Source: Bradyrhizobium quebecense (lineage in GTDB: Bacteria > Pseudomonadota > Alphaproteobacteria > Rhizobiales > Xanthobacteraceae). Taken from it: 64,000 nucleotides of DNA. The notes beneath the pieces are model-generated. The model had not been told where the DNA came from, did not search any database, and was given only the letters and a program-made list of their open reading frames with translations. Shown piece by piece: positions 1-7,442 of this stretch. Location: positions 3,472,001 through 3,536,000 of the forward strand of contig NZ_CP088022.1 of assembly GCF_013373795.3 (NCBI RefSeq), read 5' to 3'. The position numbers were made by a program, and so were the translations under genes. The first letter of the stretch is position 1. Every line of letters begins with the position of its first letter.

Positions 1-354
1 GCGGTCGCGACCGAAATCATCGCGAGCGTCTTGGCGACCGGCTTCTACCGCAAGCATGTCGAGGAGTTGCGCCGGCGGCTGGCGCGCGCCCGCCGCGACG
101 TCGGCGAGAAGCTGCAGCGCATCGGCATCGAGCCGTGGCTGATGCCGCGCGGCGGCTTCCAGCTCTGGTGCCGCTTGCCGGACGGTTGCGACTCCGCCGA
201 CGTGGCGCGCGCGGCGCTCGCCGACAACATCGTGCTGGCGCCGGGCAACGTGTTCAGCACCACGCAATCGGCCACCGGCTTCATGCGCTTCAACGTCGCG
301 CAATGCCGCGACCCGAAGCTGATGCCGGCCTTGCTGCGCGCGATCGGGCGCTAG
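1..354 (+). CDS. PLP-dependent aminotransferase-fold protein, probably MocR-type regulator, 3' part only
   Basis: The reading frame is open from the first base of the window, so the gene starts upstream and only about 117 C-terminal residues are seen. They look like the small domain of a fold-type I aminotransferase: an Arg-rich helix, then GGFQLWCRLPDG, then VLAPGNVFS and GFMRFN. The Arg in the last motif is at the usual site for binding the substrate carboxylate. The wording of these motifs is closest to MocR/PdxR proteins, in which a GntR-type winged helix precedes an aminotransferase domain. The N-terminal domain is outside the window, so a plain aminotransferase cannot be excluded. The gene converges with the next one, with about 30 nt between the stop codons. 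Confidence 0.75.
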   Translation, partial: AVATEIIASVLATGFYRKHVEELRRRLARARRDVGEKLQRIGIEPWLMPRGGFQLWCRLPDGCDSADVARAALADNIVLAPGNVFSTTQSATGFMRFNVAQCRDPKLMPALLRAIGR

Positions 355-383
355 CAAGCACCCGATCGATACGGCGCTGCGCC

Positions 384-1040
384 CTACTTCTCGCCGACCT
401 TGAATGGCTCTTCCTTGCCCGGCGGCACGGTCTCTTCCGCCATCGCCAGCAGCATCGCGACCATCACGTAATTGCCGGCCACCGCGGTGAGATCGACGAT
501 CTGCTGATCGTTGAACACCTTCTTGGCCCGCGCATAGGTCTCGTCGGAGACCTTCTTGGTCGTGGTCAGCTCGGTGACGAAATCGTACACCACGGCCTCA
601 TCGTCGGCCATTTTCGACGGGCGGTTGCTGGCCTTGAGTTCGGCGATGAGATCGGTCGACAAGCCGGCCTTGGCCGCGAGCGGCGCATGCGCGAACCACT
701 CGACCTGCGAGCGCCACTGCCGGCCGATGATCAGGATCGCGAACTCGTTCAGCCTGGTCGGCACCGAGGTCTGCCAACGCAGATAATAGAACAGATCGTA
801 GAGCCGCTGGCCGAGCACCGGGCTCCGGATCATCGGATTGTAGGGACCGCCGATGCCGACGCTCGACACCTTCATGATCGCCTCGCCGAGCGGCCGCTGC
901 TGGTCGTTGAGCTGATCCATCGTGAGCTGTGGGAAGCGCGGCTCCTTGCTGGTGGCCGGCGCCGAAAACGTTGTGGCCGCGAGCCAGCCGCCGGCCGCCG
1001 CCAGCGTGAGCGACGACAGCCAGATCGAAGCTGATTGCAT
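384..1040 (-). CDS. Exported carboxymuconolactone decarboxylase-like (AhpD-fold) protein
   Basis: The protein has 218 residues. The first ~25 (MQSASIWLSSLTLAAAGG...) form a Sec-type signal, and GGAGGG lies just before the ATG. The body matches the carboxymuconolactone decarboxylase/AhpD fold: RLNEFAILIIGRQWRSQVEWFAHAPLAAKAGL, quoted here only by its parts RLNEFAIL and EWFAHAPLA, then a helical C-terminal half. The CxxC pair used by AhpD peroxidase reductases is absent, so a redox role like AhpD is unlikely. The Glu-His pair typical of the decarboxylase branch is present. The substrate is unknown, and no pathway partners lie nearby. Its export is unusual, because most members of the family are cytosolic. 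Confidence 0.75.
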   Translation of the reverse strand: MQSASIWLSSLTLAAAGGWLAATTFSAPATSKEPRFPQLTMDQLNDQQRPLGEAIMKVSSVGIGGPYNPMIRSPVLGQRLYDLFYYLRWQTSVPTRLNEFAILIIGRQWRSQVEWFAHAPLAAKAGLSTDLIAELKASNRPSKMADDEAVVYDFVTELTTTKKVSDETYARAKKVFNDQQIVDLTAVAGNYVMVAMLLAMAEETVPPGKEEPFKVGEK

Positions 1041-1124
1041 GATTCCCTCCGATTTTGCTTTTATCGGAGGATGCTAATCGAGCGGCGGCCCGCCTACCAG
1101 TCGCAGCGTACGCAGGTCAGCCCG

Positions 1125-1982
1125 TCACAGCGCGACGATATCGGTGAGGCATTGCTGCGTGACGCTCATCCGCGCTTCGATCTGCGCCTGGGTCTTGCAG
1201 TCCATGTTCATCGCGAACACGGTGACCTCGCTGCCCTTCTCGGCCCAGCCGACCAGCCAGCCGAGCGCGCCGTGCTCCTTGTCGGTCAGACCGGTCTTGG
1301 CGCGAATGACGGCGTCGCCGACTTTCGTGACCGGGAGAATGTCGCACACCAGCTCTTGGCGGCGCTTGCCGACCGGCAGCACGCCGCGGCGCAGCCGGTC
1401 GAGGAAATCGATCTGCTGCACCGGATCGATCCGCAAATTGCCCGTCACCCAGAACTGGTCGATGCCGCCGCCGATGTCGCGGTTGCCGTAGTCGATGACG
1501 TCGAGATACTTCTTCATCCGCTCCTCGCCGATCCGGCGGGCGACCTCCTGGAACACCGGGAAGGCCGACACCGCGAGCGCCGAGCGCAGCGTGTGATCCT
1601 TGTTCCAGGCCTCGATGCTGCGCGTCGTGCCGTCCCACTTGAAGACGTCCTTGTCGGGATCCTGCACCACGCCGGTCTCGAGCGCGATCAGCGCGTTCGG
1701 GATCTTGAAGGTCGAGGCCGGCAGCCTGCCCTCGCCCGAGCGAACCTTGTCGCTCGCGATGATCAGATAGTCGTCGACCTTGTAGCCGACGAAGGTGCCC
1801 TCGGTGCCGAGATCGAAGAACCGCTTTTGCAGGTCCTCACGAAACTCGCTGCGCTGGTAGGACACATTGGCGAAGCTGCGCGACGGCAGGATGCTCGCGG
1901 CAGCAAGCAGACCAAGCGCATGGCGGCGATGGATCACGACGGGACCTGAGCTGGTTCGGGTTGACGACGATGCTGATGCCAT
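1125..1982 (-). CDS. Class D (OXA-type) beta-lactamase
   Basis: This is a periplasmic serine beta-lactamase that hydrolyses the beta-lactam ring. The family motifs are in order, numbered here from an upstream GTG at 2033: S107-T-F-K110 (catalytic Ser and the Lys that becomes carbamylated), S156-A-F158 in place of the usual S-x-V, Y182-G-N184, a Trp in GGIDQFWVTG, and K246-T-G. A signal segment (RRHALGLLAAASILP) precedes the mature part. I chose the ATG at 1982 because the first codons from 2033 lie inside a dispersed repeat (2011-2064). No clear Shine-Dalgarno supports 1982, and a GTG at 1940 (MIHRRHALG...) is also possible. No transposon or integron features flank it, so it looks like a resident chromosomal gene. 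Its resistance spectrum cannot be read from the sequence. Confidence 0.88.
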   Translation of the reverse strand: MASASSSTRTSSGPVVIHRRHALGLLAAASILPSRSFANVSYQRSEFREDLQKRFFDLGTEGTFVGYKVDDYLIIASDKVRSGEGRLPASTFKIPNALIALETGVVQDPDKDVFKWDGTTRSIEAWNKDHTLRSALAVSAFPVFQEVARRIGEERMKKYLDVIDYGNRDIGGGIDQFWVTGNLRIDPVQQIDFLDRLRRGVLPVGKRRQELVCDILPVTKVGDAVIRAKTGLTDKEHGALGWLVGWAEKGSEVTVFAMNMDCKTQAQIEARMSVTQQCLTDIVAL

Positions 1983-2010
1983 CGTGGTGAAAGGATGGCA
2001 ATGAGCCTCA

Positions 2011-2064
2011 CTTGTTTGACGCGTTTTCTTCACGCGAGCCGGTGCCCACTTCGCTTGAAAACGC
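2011..2064 (-). repeat. 54-nt dispersed palindromic repeat, copy 1
   Basis: Read on the minus strand, this stretch matches 49813-49866 at 51 of 54 positions. It begins GCGTTTTC and contains GAAAACGC about 30 nt later, so each copy can form a hairpin with 8-bp arms. It lies between the beta-lactamase and the FlhB-like gene, and it overlaps the 5' end of the longest possible beta-lactamase frame. I recall such elements as common in Bradyrhizobium intergenic DNA. Confidence 0.85.
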
Positions 2065-2069
2065 TATCG

Positions 2070-2333
2070 CTACCGGGCCCGGCCCGACAGCCGCAGCACG
2101 AACACCAGCACCTCGGCGACGGCCTTGTAGAGTTCGGCCGGGATCTCGTCGCCGAGCTCGACATTGGAGAGCGCGCCGGCCAAGACTTCGTTCTCCTCGA
2201 TCGGGATATCGTTGGCCCTGGCGACCTCGATGATCTTGGCGCCGATCGCGCCCTTGCCTTTCGCCACCACGCGCGGCGCGCCGGCGTGATCGTAATGCAG
2301 CGCGACCGCGAGCTGGTTCTGCGTCTCGCTCAT
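2070..2333 (-). CDS. Stand-alone FlhB C-terminal (cytoplasmic switch) domain protein
   Basis: The protein has 87 residues and matches only the part of FlhB/EscU/YscU that lies after the NPTH self-cleavage site: LAVALHYD, APRVVAKGKG, IPIEENEVLAGAL, IPAELYKAVAEVL. The membrane part and the NPTH motif are missing. In flagellar and type III export, the FlhB cytoplasmic domain meets the hook-length ruler FliK and switches substrate class. The start is the ATG at 2333, which overlaps the stop of the upstream FliK-like gene (ATGA), so the two are translationally coupled. Stand-alone copies (FlhX-like) are known and can partly replace the cleaved FlhB domain. Whether this one works in a flagellum here is inference, since no other flagellar gene lies in the window. 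Confidence 0.8.
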   Translation of the reverse strand: MSETQNQLAVALHYDHAGAPRVVAKGKGAIGAKIIEVARANDIPIEENEVLAGALSNVELGDEIPAELYKAVAEVLVFVLRLSGRAR

Positions 2334-3910
2334 GATGCACGATCCAGGAAATGGCCGGCGCGTGCGGGCGCAGGTTGCGGCGGACTGCCGTCGCGGATCT
2401 CGATATCGCCGGGCGTGAGCTCGGCCCTGGTCAGCGCCTGGCTCAGCTCGGAAGCGCCGGCACGCAGCTGCGCGACGGTCGAGGGACGCTCGGCCCACAT
2501 CCGCACCGAGGTGCGCTCGCCGTTCAGCGAGACCAGCGCGTGCACCGGCCCGGCCGGCTCGACGTCGAGCGTGAAGCGCGCCCGCCACACCCGCTTGGCG
2601 GCTTCGACCTCGTTGCCGCCGCCGTCGCGGGAAATCTCGAACTGCGCCATCGCCGTGCCCTGCTGGGTCAGGAACGGGATCTCGAAATTCCAGCGCGGCA
2701 CCATCGTGTCGAGCTGCGGGCGCGTGCCGTCGCCACGGTCCGGCAGCGAGGCGATCTGCAGCAGCGTCTGCCGCGCCAACGCCGCGTCGGTGTTTTCCAA
2801 GAGGCGGTGCGCAGCGTTCGCAAGCGGCGTGCCTGGCGCGATCGATGGCCCCGCGACGGCCTGGGCCGACGGCAGCGCGCCGTGAAACGGCGGTGGCGGC
2901 GTGCTGCCGCGTGCTGGCACGTCGCCGGGCAGCATCTCCCTCGGCGCGGCGCCCTGCCGTGCCGGGTTGCCGAGCTCATGCAGCGCTTCCTGAATGAGAT
3001 TGAGCGCGCCGCCCGATGACGGGCCGGCATCGAGCGCATCCGCGAGAGCGCCGGCAAGGTGGGTGGCGCCGCGGGTGAGATCCTCGGCAACCGGCACGCG
3101 CGCTTGCGGCAGCAAGATCTCCTGAACCTCGAGCTCGGGCATTGCCGGCGGCACAATGCCCGGGGCCGTGCCGGCACCGGCAAGCGCCGGCTGCGGCGGC
3201 GGCGTGGATGCGGGCCTTGTGGCATCGCCAGCGCCGAGCGAAGTCAGCGCCTGGCGCAGCACGATCAGCGCGGCCTTCAGATCGGGCACGCTGCCGCTCG
3301 CCGGCGCAACGCCCGAGGCGAGCGTCGCCTCCAGCAGCAGTCCGGATTTCTGGAAGCCGCCCTTGATTGCATCGCCGCTCAAATTCTCGTCGAGGCCGGT
3401 TTGCTGCGCCAGCACCTGCGCGATGGCGGCCTGCAGCTTCGGCGGCAGATTGGCCGCGGCGACCGCCGTGAGGTTGGCAAACAGCGGCGCTTGGCTGCCC
3501 TGCGCCGCCGCCGCATGCTGCGCCGTCGCGGTGATGGTGACACGCTCGAGCGGCGACAGCACAGCCTTCGGCGCCGTGGCGACGGGTTGCGGAGCGGCGC
3601 TGGCGTTGGTCGCCTCCGGCGACAATTGCACGGCATCGCCCGCGTCAGCCCCCGGCCCGACCAGTTGCAGGCGGACGCCGTCGTTGGTCTGCGAGACCGC
3701 AAGCTGCAGGTTCTGGCCTTGCTGCAGCGGCACCTCGGTCTGGACGTCGATCGACAGGCTCGCGATCGCGATCCGCACCAGGTCGGCCGACAGCACCTTC
3801 AGCACCTGGGCATTGACGACGCTGCCGGCCTCCAGCGTGAGGTCCGGCGCAACGCTGTCCGCCTCCTTCGAGGCGAGCACCGGCAGCACGGGATTGACGG
3901 CGATAGCCAT
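2330..3910 (-). CDS. FliK-family flagellar hook-length control protein
   Basis: The protein has 526 residues with the FliK layout. There is a long, low-complexity Ala/Pro/Gln-rich N-terminal and middle part (about 1-390), which would be the ruler and export segment. A compact C-terminal domain follows (about 400-500), with WNFEIPFLTQQGTAMAQFEI, then FTLDVEPAGPVHALVSL and VRMWAERPSTVAQLR; the hook-length-control fold shows this pattern. FliK measures the growing hook and triggers FlhB to switch export from hook to filament proteins. The downstream FlhB-like gene overlaps by 4 nt. No other flagellar genes are adjacent, so this may be a second, orphan FliK-type protein. The C-terminal domain is convincing; the precise role is inferred. 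Confidence 0.78.
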   Translation of the reverse strand: MAIAVNPVLPVLASKEADSVAPDLTLEAGSVVNAQVLKVLSADLVRIAIASLSIDVQTEVPLQQGQNLQLAVSQTNDGVRLQLVGPGADAGDAVQLSPEATNASAAPQPVATAPKAVLSPLERVTITATAQHAAAAQGSQAPLFANLTAVAAANLPPKLQAAIAQVLAQQTGLDENLSGDAIKGGFQKSGLLLEATLASGVAPASGSVPDLKAALIVLRQALTSLGAGDATRPASTPPPQPALAGAGTAPGIVPPAMPELEVQEILLPQARVPVAEDLTRGATHLAGALADALDAGPSSGGALNLIQEALHELGNPARQGAAPREMLPGDVPARGSTPPPPFHGALPSAQAVAGPSIAPGTPLANAAHRLLENTDAALARQTLLQIASLPDRGDGTRPQLDTMVPRWNFEIPFLTQQGTAMAQFEISRDGGGNEVEAAKRVWRARFTLDVEPAGPVHALVSLNGERTSVRMWAERPSTVAQLRAGASELSQALTRAELTPGDIEIRDGSPPQPAPARAGHFLDRAS

Positions 3911-3974
3911 GTCGGAGGTCTCGGCCAGGCGCGAGGGACGTGCCGCAGGCTAGCCCGGCGCCGTAAAGGTCTCG

Positions 3975-4760
3975 TTAACCGGCAGCCGGCCCGAACTCCC
4001 TCAGGACGCCGGCGGCGGCCCTGAAATCGACCTGCCGGGCGGCGCGACGCGCAGCGACCTCCTCGTCGACGCCCCACTTCTCGATGTTCCAGTCCTCGTC
4101 GACATGGGCGGCCGCCCAGACCTGGTCCTCGTCGCGGACGCCATGGGCGAGCGCCAGCGCCAGCAGCGCCGAGCCGGTCAGCGTCGTCACCACATGGAGC
4201 GCCGCGACCGACCATGGATCGGTCGGGAACGCCGCACGCGCCGCCTTGATCGCGGGCTCGGGCTGGCCGACATGCATGACCCCCTCGGCCATGACGAAAT
4301 GGGCGCCGAGCGTATCGGCGGCCCAGAACAGGATCGGGTCCCAGTGCCCGGCCTCGCGCGCCACCAGCGTCTCGGGGTAGCCGGCGCGATAGAACAGCAG
4401 GTCGCTGCCGAGGAATTTTGCCGCATCGTCAGCGACCTCGTCGACGCGGTCTATCACCCCCTCGATCACGCTGTTGGCCAGGCGCGTCAGCGGCATGGTC
4501 ATGGGATCGATAGTCTCGCCCTGCGCATTCCATTCGGCTGCGACTGCATCCGCAATGGCACGGCTCGGCACCATGATCGGCTTGCCGGACGGCGAGCGGA
4601 TCTGCTTGCCGTCGAGCGTGATCGCAAATCCGCCATCAGCCTCGGCCACGCCGACGCTGGTGTAGAACCGCTTGCGCTGCGGCCTGCGGATGTGGCGGCG
4701 CACTGCCTCCTGCGGGTCGAGCGGGGATTGGTCTGGGACGTCGTCGAAGAGTTCGCGCAT
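3975..4760 (-). CDS. ATP12-family F1-ATPase assembly chaperone
   Basis: The protein has 261 residues and is related to mitochondrial Atp12, which binds the F1 alpha subunit during ATP synthase assembly. Seen features are the N-terminal RRPQRKRFYTSVGVAE segment, LDGKQIRSPSGKPIMVPS, AIADAVAAEWNAQ, the MPLTRLANSVIEGV helix, and a C-terminal LALAHGVRDEDQVWAAAHVDEDWN block typical of the family. A longer frame opens at 4934, but family similarity begins near MRELFDDVPDQ, so the ATG at 4760 is used. The gene is divergent from the next one across 70 nt. It is a widespread alphaproteobacterial housekeeping gene, shared with mitochondria. Confidence 0.88.
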   Translation of the reverse strand: MRELFDDVPDQSPLDPQEAVRRHIRRPQRKRFYTSVGVAEADGGFAITLDGKQIRSPSGKPIMVPSRAIADAVAAEWNAQGETIDPMTMPLTRLANSVIEGVIDRVDEVADDAAKFLGSDLLFYRAGYPETLVAREAGHWDPILFWAADTLGAHFVMAEGVMHVGQPEPAIKAARAAFPTDPWSVAALHVVTTLTGSALLALALAHGVRDEDQVWAAAHVDEDWNIEKWGVDEEVAARRAARQVDFRAAAGVLREFGPAAG

Positions 4761-4830
4761 CGCGCCGGCCGGCTTTCGCTTGGGAGGATTTCCCTGCAAG
4801 ATATGCCAGCGGCAACGGCAAATAAAGCTG

Positions 4831-5286
4831 ATGGGACGCGGGAAATTCCTCGCGGGTTTTTCGCTGGTTGCGACGGTTTTCGGAGCCGCCGCCACCGTCG
4901 CCGGGTTCCGCACACCGGAATCGCTGATCCGCAACGTCTACGCCCATTATGGCAAAGGCAGCGCCGCATTTTCGAATGGCCTGCCGCGCGACGACGAAAC
5001 CGGCCGCCAATTCTTCGATTCCAGCCTGCGCGGCGCCTGGACCGCCCTGCACGACGCCCCCTACGATTTCCTGGTGCAGAGCCCGACCTGGCGGCTCGGC
5101 CCGATCTCGGTCGCAATTCCGCGCCGGCAGTTCGACAGGACCGATGTGACGGTCACGTTCGATAATGAGGGCCGCACGGTCACGCTCAACTTCATCGTCG
5201 TCAACGGACCCGACGGCTGGATGATTGCGGACGTCGAGAGCCCGCACGATTCGTTGCGGATGTTTCTGGCGCAGTTCAGACGCTAA
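4831..5286 (+). CDS. Small exported protein, DUF3828-like
   Basis: The protein has 151 residues. MGRGKFLAGFSLVATVFGAAA is a signal or anchor segment. The mature part reads as a small alpha+beta domain with SLIRNVYAHYGKG, FFDSSLRGAW, VTVTFDNEGRTVTLNF and GWMIADVESP. This pattern is that of NTF2-like or DUF3828 periplasmic domains, in which a helix with aromatic residues is followed by beta strands ending in a Trp-Ile-Asp motif. No catalytic residues can be named. The ATG at 4831 was chosen because it starts directly at the signal segment; the frame is open upstream but crosses the ATP12-like gene. The function is unknown. Confidence 0.7.
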   Translation: MGRGKFLAGFSLVATVFGAAATVAGFRTPESLIRNVYAHYGKGSAAFSNGLPRDDETGRQFFDSSLRGAWTALHDAPYDFLVQSPTWRLGPISVAIPRRQFDRTDVTVTFDNEGRTVTLNFIVVNGPDGWMIADVESPHDSLRMFLAQFRR

Positions 5287-5582
5287 TCCCGATCGTCAAC
5301 ACGACAGCGCGCGATGCGATCGGCGGCGCGCAAGAGAAAAATATCTGACGGTTGCCTGCGCGTCCTGCTTTCTCCGCAATTCGGTCCGCGAATGGTGCAT
5401 CCGATTGATCGCTCAGCAAGTTTGAACGTCGCGCGCACTTCCGCGTCGAAGTGCCGCAAGGCGCTGTCATCTGCGCGTTAAAAACCTGCCAGATTCCGGC
5501 AACAACGCGCGGCTAACCTCGCGACACCAAACAGAAGCATTGGTCGACCATCGCGGTCGCAAGACGTGAACCGGCGTCACGC
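5287..5582. other. Intergenic region with no gene seen
   Basis: Nearly 300 nt separate the small exported protein from the multicopper oxidase. No ORF with coding character, no RNA gene and no strong hairpin is visible. It presumably carries the promoter of the oxidase-phosphoesterase pair, but no convincing -35/-10 pair could be picked out. Confidence 0.5.
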
Positions 5583-7442
5583 GTGGCGTCCGTGCGCGCT
5601 TGCGCGCCGGTGGCGGCGTATTGGCGGGGCGGCGTGGCACGACGACTTTCGACCGTTTGTTGTGTCATCGTCGCGGCCTGCCTCGGGCTTGCCGTGAGCG
5701 GCATGACGGCCTGGCTCGGCGCAACGGGCTTGCCGGAGTCGCCGCGCACGCAGCAGGACGTCTGCGCCCGGCCCGAGCCCGGAAGCGCGATCGAGGAACC
5801 CGCCGAATTGCGCAGCCGCGACGGCGTGCTCGAAACCGACCTCAGCATCCACGATCAGAAGCTGCCGGACGGAACGAGCCGCTATTGCTATCTGACGCGG
5901 GACGGCAAGCCGTCGCCGACCTTGCGGCTGAAGCCGGGCGATCAGCTCGTCATCCGTTTCAAGAACGACCTCGTCGACCTCGATATGGCAGCACCTGCGA
6001 TCGACCGCCCACTCGCCGGCGCGCCGATCTGCACGACGCGAAAGCAGGCCGATGTTTGCGAGAGCGGCGCGATGACGCCGATCTCGACCAATCTGCACTT
6101 CCACGGGCTGACGGTGCCGCCGGTCTGCCATCAGGATGATGTGCTGAAGACCTCGATCCAGCCCGACGACGCGCCGTTCGAATACCGCCTGCGCATTCCG
6201 GATGACGCGCCACCCGGCCTCTATTGGTATCACCCGCATCTGCACGGCTTCAGCAAGACGCAGGTGCTCGGCGGCGCCTCGGGCGCCATCATCATCGAAG
6301 GCATCGAGCGCGCCGATCCACAGCTCGCTGGCCTGCCCGAGCGCTTGCTCGTGATCCGCGACCAGGATCTCGTCAATCCCGACGCGCTGCCGTCGAAATC
6401 CGAGCCGGTCATGACCAAGAGCCAGCTCGATAATGACGGCGACGTCGCCAACTCCGGCACCGGCTTCGGCAAGCCGTCGAAGGATCTCTCCGTCAACTTC
6501 GTGCCGGTGCCCTATCCGAACTATCCGCCGGCCCGGCTCACGATGAAGCCGGGCGAGCGGCAGCTCTGGCGGGTCCTGAACGCGTCCGCGATCACCTATC
6601 TCAACCTCGCGCTGCTGGTCGGCCGCTCCCCGCAGCAGATCGGGATCGTCGGGCTCAATGGGGTGCCGTTGCAGTTCCAGGGCAGCCCGTCGCCATCAGT
6701 GCAATGGGTCAACCATATCGGCCTGCCGCCGGGCTCGCGCGCCGAATTCATCGTCGAGGGACCGCCGGCCGGCAGCTCGGCCCTGCTGGTGACGCGCGCG
6801 GTCGACACCGGGCCCGCCGGCGAGAACGATCCCAACCGCGCGCTGGTCGCGATCACGTCCTCGGTCAATACAAGCGAGCCGCAGGCCGCGCTGCCCGCTC
6901 ACGCCGAGCCGCTGCCGCGACCGGAGCGACCGTGGGTCGGCAACGTCGCGCCGGTGCGCGTCAGGAAGCTGTTCTTCTCCGAGCAGCCGGAGAACGCGAA
7001 CGACCCGAACAGCCCGACCAAATTCTTCATGACCATCGACGGAGAGACGCCGAAACCGTTCGATCCGCAATCGGACATTCCCGACATCACCGTGAGACAA
7101 GGCGACGTCGAGGACTGGATCGTCGAGAACCGCTCGATGGAGCTGCATGATTTCCACATCCATCAGCTGCACTTCCAGCTGCTCGACTGGTCCGGCGTCA
7201 CCGTCAACGAGCCGTTCCTGCGCGATACCGTCAACGTCCCCTACTACAACACCCGGATGCTGAAATATCCGAGCGTGCGCCTGCGCATGGATTTTCGCGA
7301 TCCCAACATCGTCGGCACCTTCGTCTACCACTGCCACGTCCTCGAGCACGAGGACGGCGGCATGATGGGACGCATCAGGGTCGCGCCGCGAGACACCGCA
7401 AGTTCCACCAAGCCGCTCAATCAGCAAAAAGGAGAGCTTTAA
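5583..7442 (+). CDS. Multicopper oxidase (laccase-like), exported
   Basis: The protein has about 619 residues with the four copper-binding motifs of multicopper oxidases in order: NLHFHG (about 170-175), YWYHPHLHG (about 215-222), HDFHIHQLHF and YHCHVLEHEDGGMM near the C-terminus. The last provides the T1 Cys and axial Met and the type 3 His ligands. These enzymes take single electrons from phenols or metals and reduce O2 to water. A hydrophobic segment at residues 21-40 is a signal or anchor. The annotated start is a GTG at 5583 with no clear ribosome site; a GTG at 5634 is an alternative. The stop overlaps the ATG of the next gene (TAATG), so the two genes are coupled. Confidence 0.92.
   Translation: MASVRACAPVAAYWRGGVARRLSTVCCVIVAACLGLAVSGMTAWLGATGLPESPRTQQDVCARPEPGSAIEEPAELRSRDGVLETDLSIHDQKLPDGTSRYCYLTRDGKPSPTLRLKPGDQLVIRFKNDLVDLDMAAPAIDRPLAGAPICTTRKQADVCESGAMTPISTNLHFHGLTVPPVCHQDDVLKTSIQPDDAPFEYRLRIPDDAPPGLYWYHPHLHGFSKTQVLGGASGAIIIEGIERADPQLAGLPERLLVIRDQDLVNPDALPSKSEPVMTKSQLDNDGDVANSGTGFGKPSKDLSVNFVPVPYPNYPPARLTMKPGERQLWRVLNASAITYLNLALLVGRSPQQIGIVGLNGVPLQFQGSPSPSVQWVNHIGLPPGSRAEFIVEGPPAGSSALLVTRAVDTGPAGENDPNRALVAITSSVNTSEPQAALPAHAEPLPRPERPWVGNVAPVRVRKLFFSEQPENANDPNSPTKFFMTIDGETPKPFDPQSDIPDITVRQGDVEDWIVENRSMELHDFHIHQLHFQLLDWSGVTVNEPFLRDTVNVPYYNTRMLKYPSVRLRMDFRDPNIVGTFVYHCHVLEHEDGGMMGRIRVAPRDTASSTKPLNQQKGEL

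Noticed and set aside
1125..2033. 302-residue beta-lactamase starting at the GTG at 2033
   Set aside because: The first codons derive from a dispersed repeat and are followed by a segment without signal-peptide character.
2070..2588. Longer 172-residue version of the FlhB-like protein
   Set aside because: The extra N-terminal part is Arg/Ala-rich and lies inside the FliK-like gene; the family match begins exactly at the ATG at 2333.
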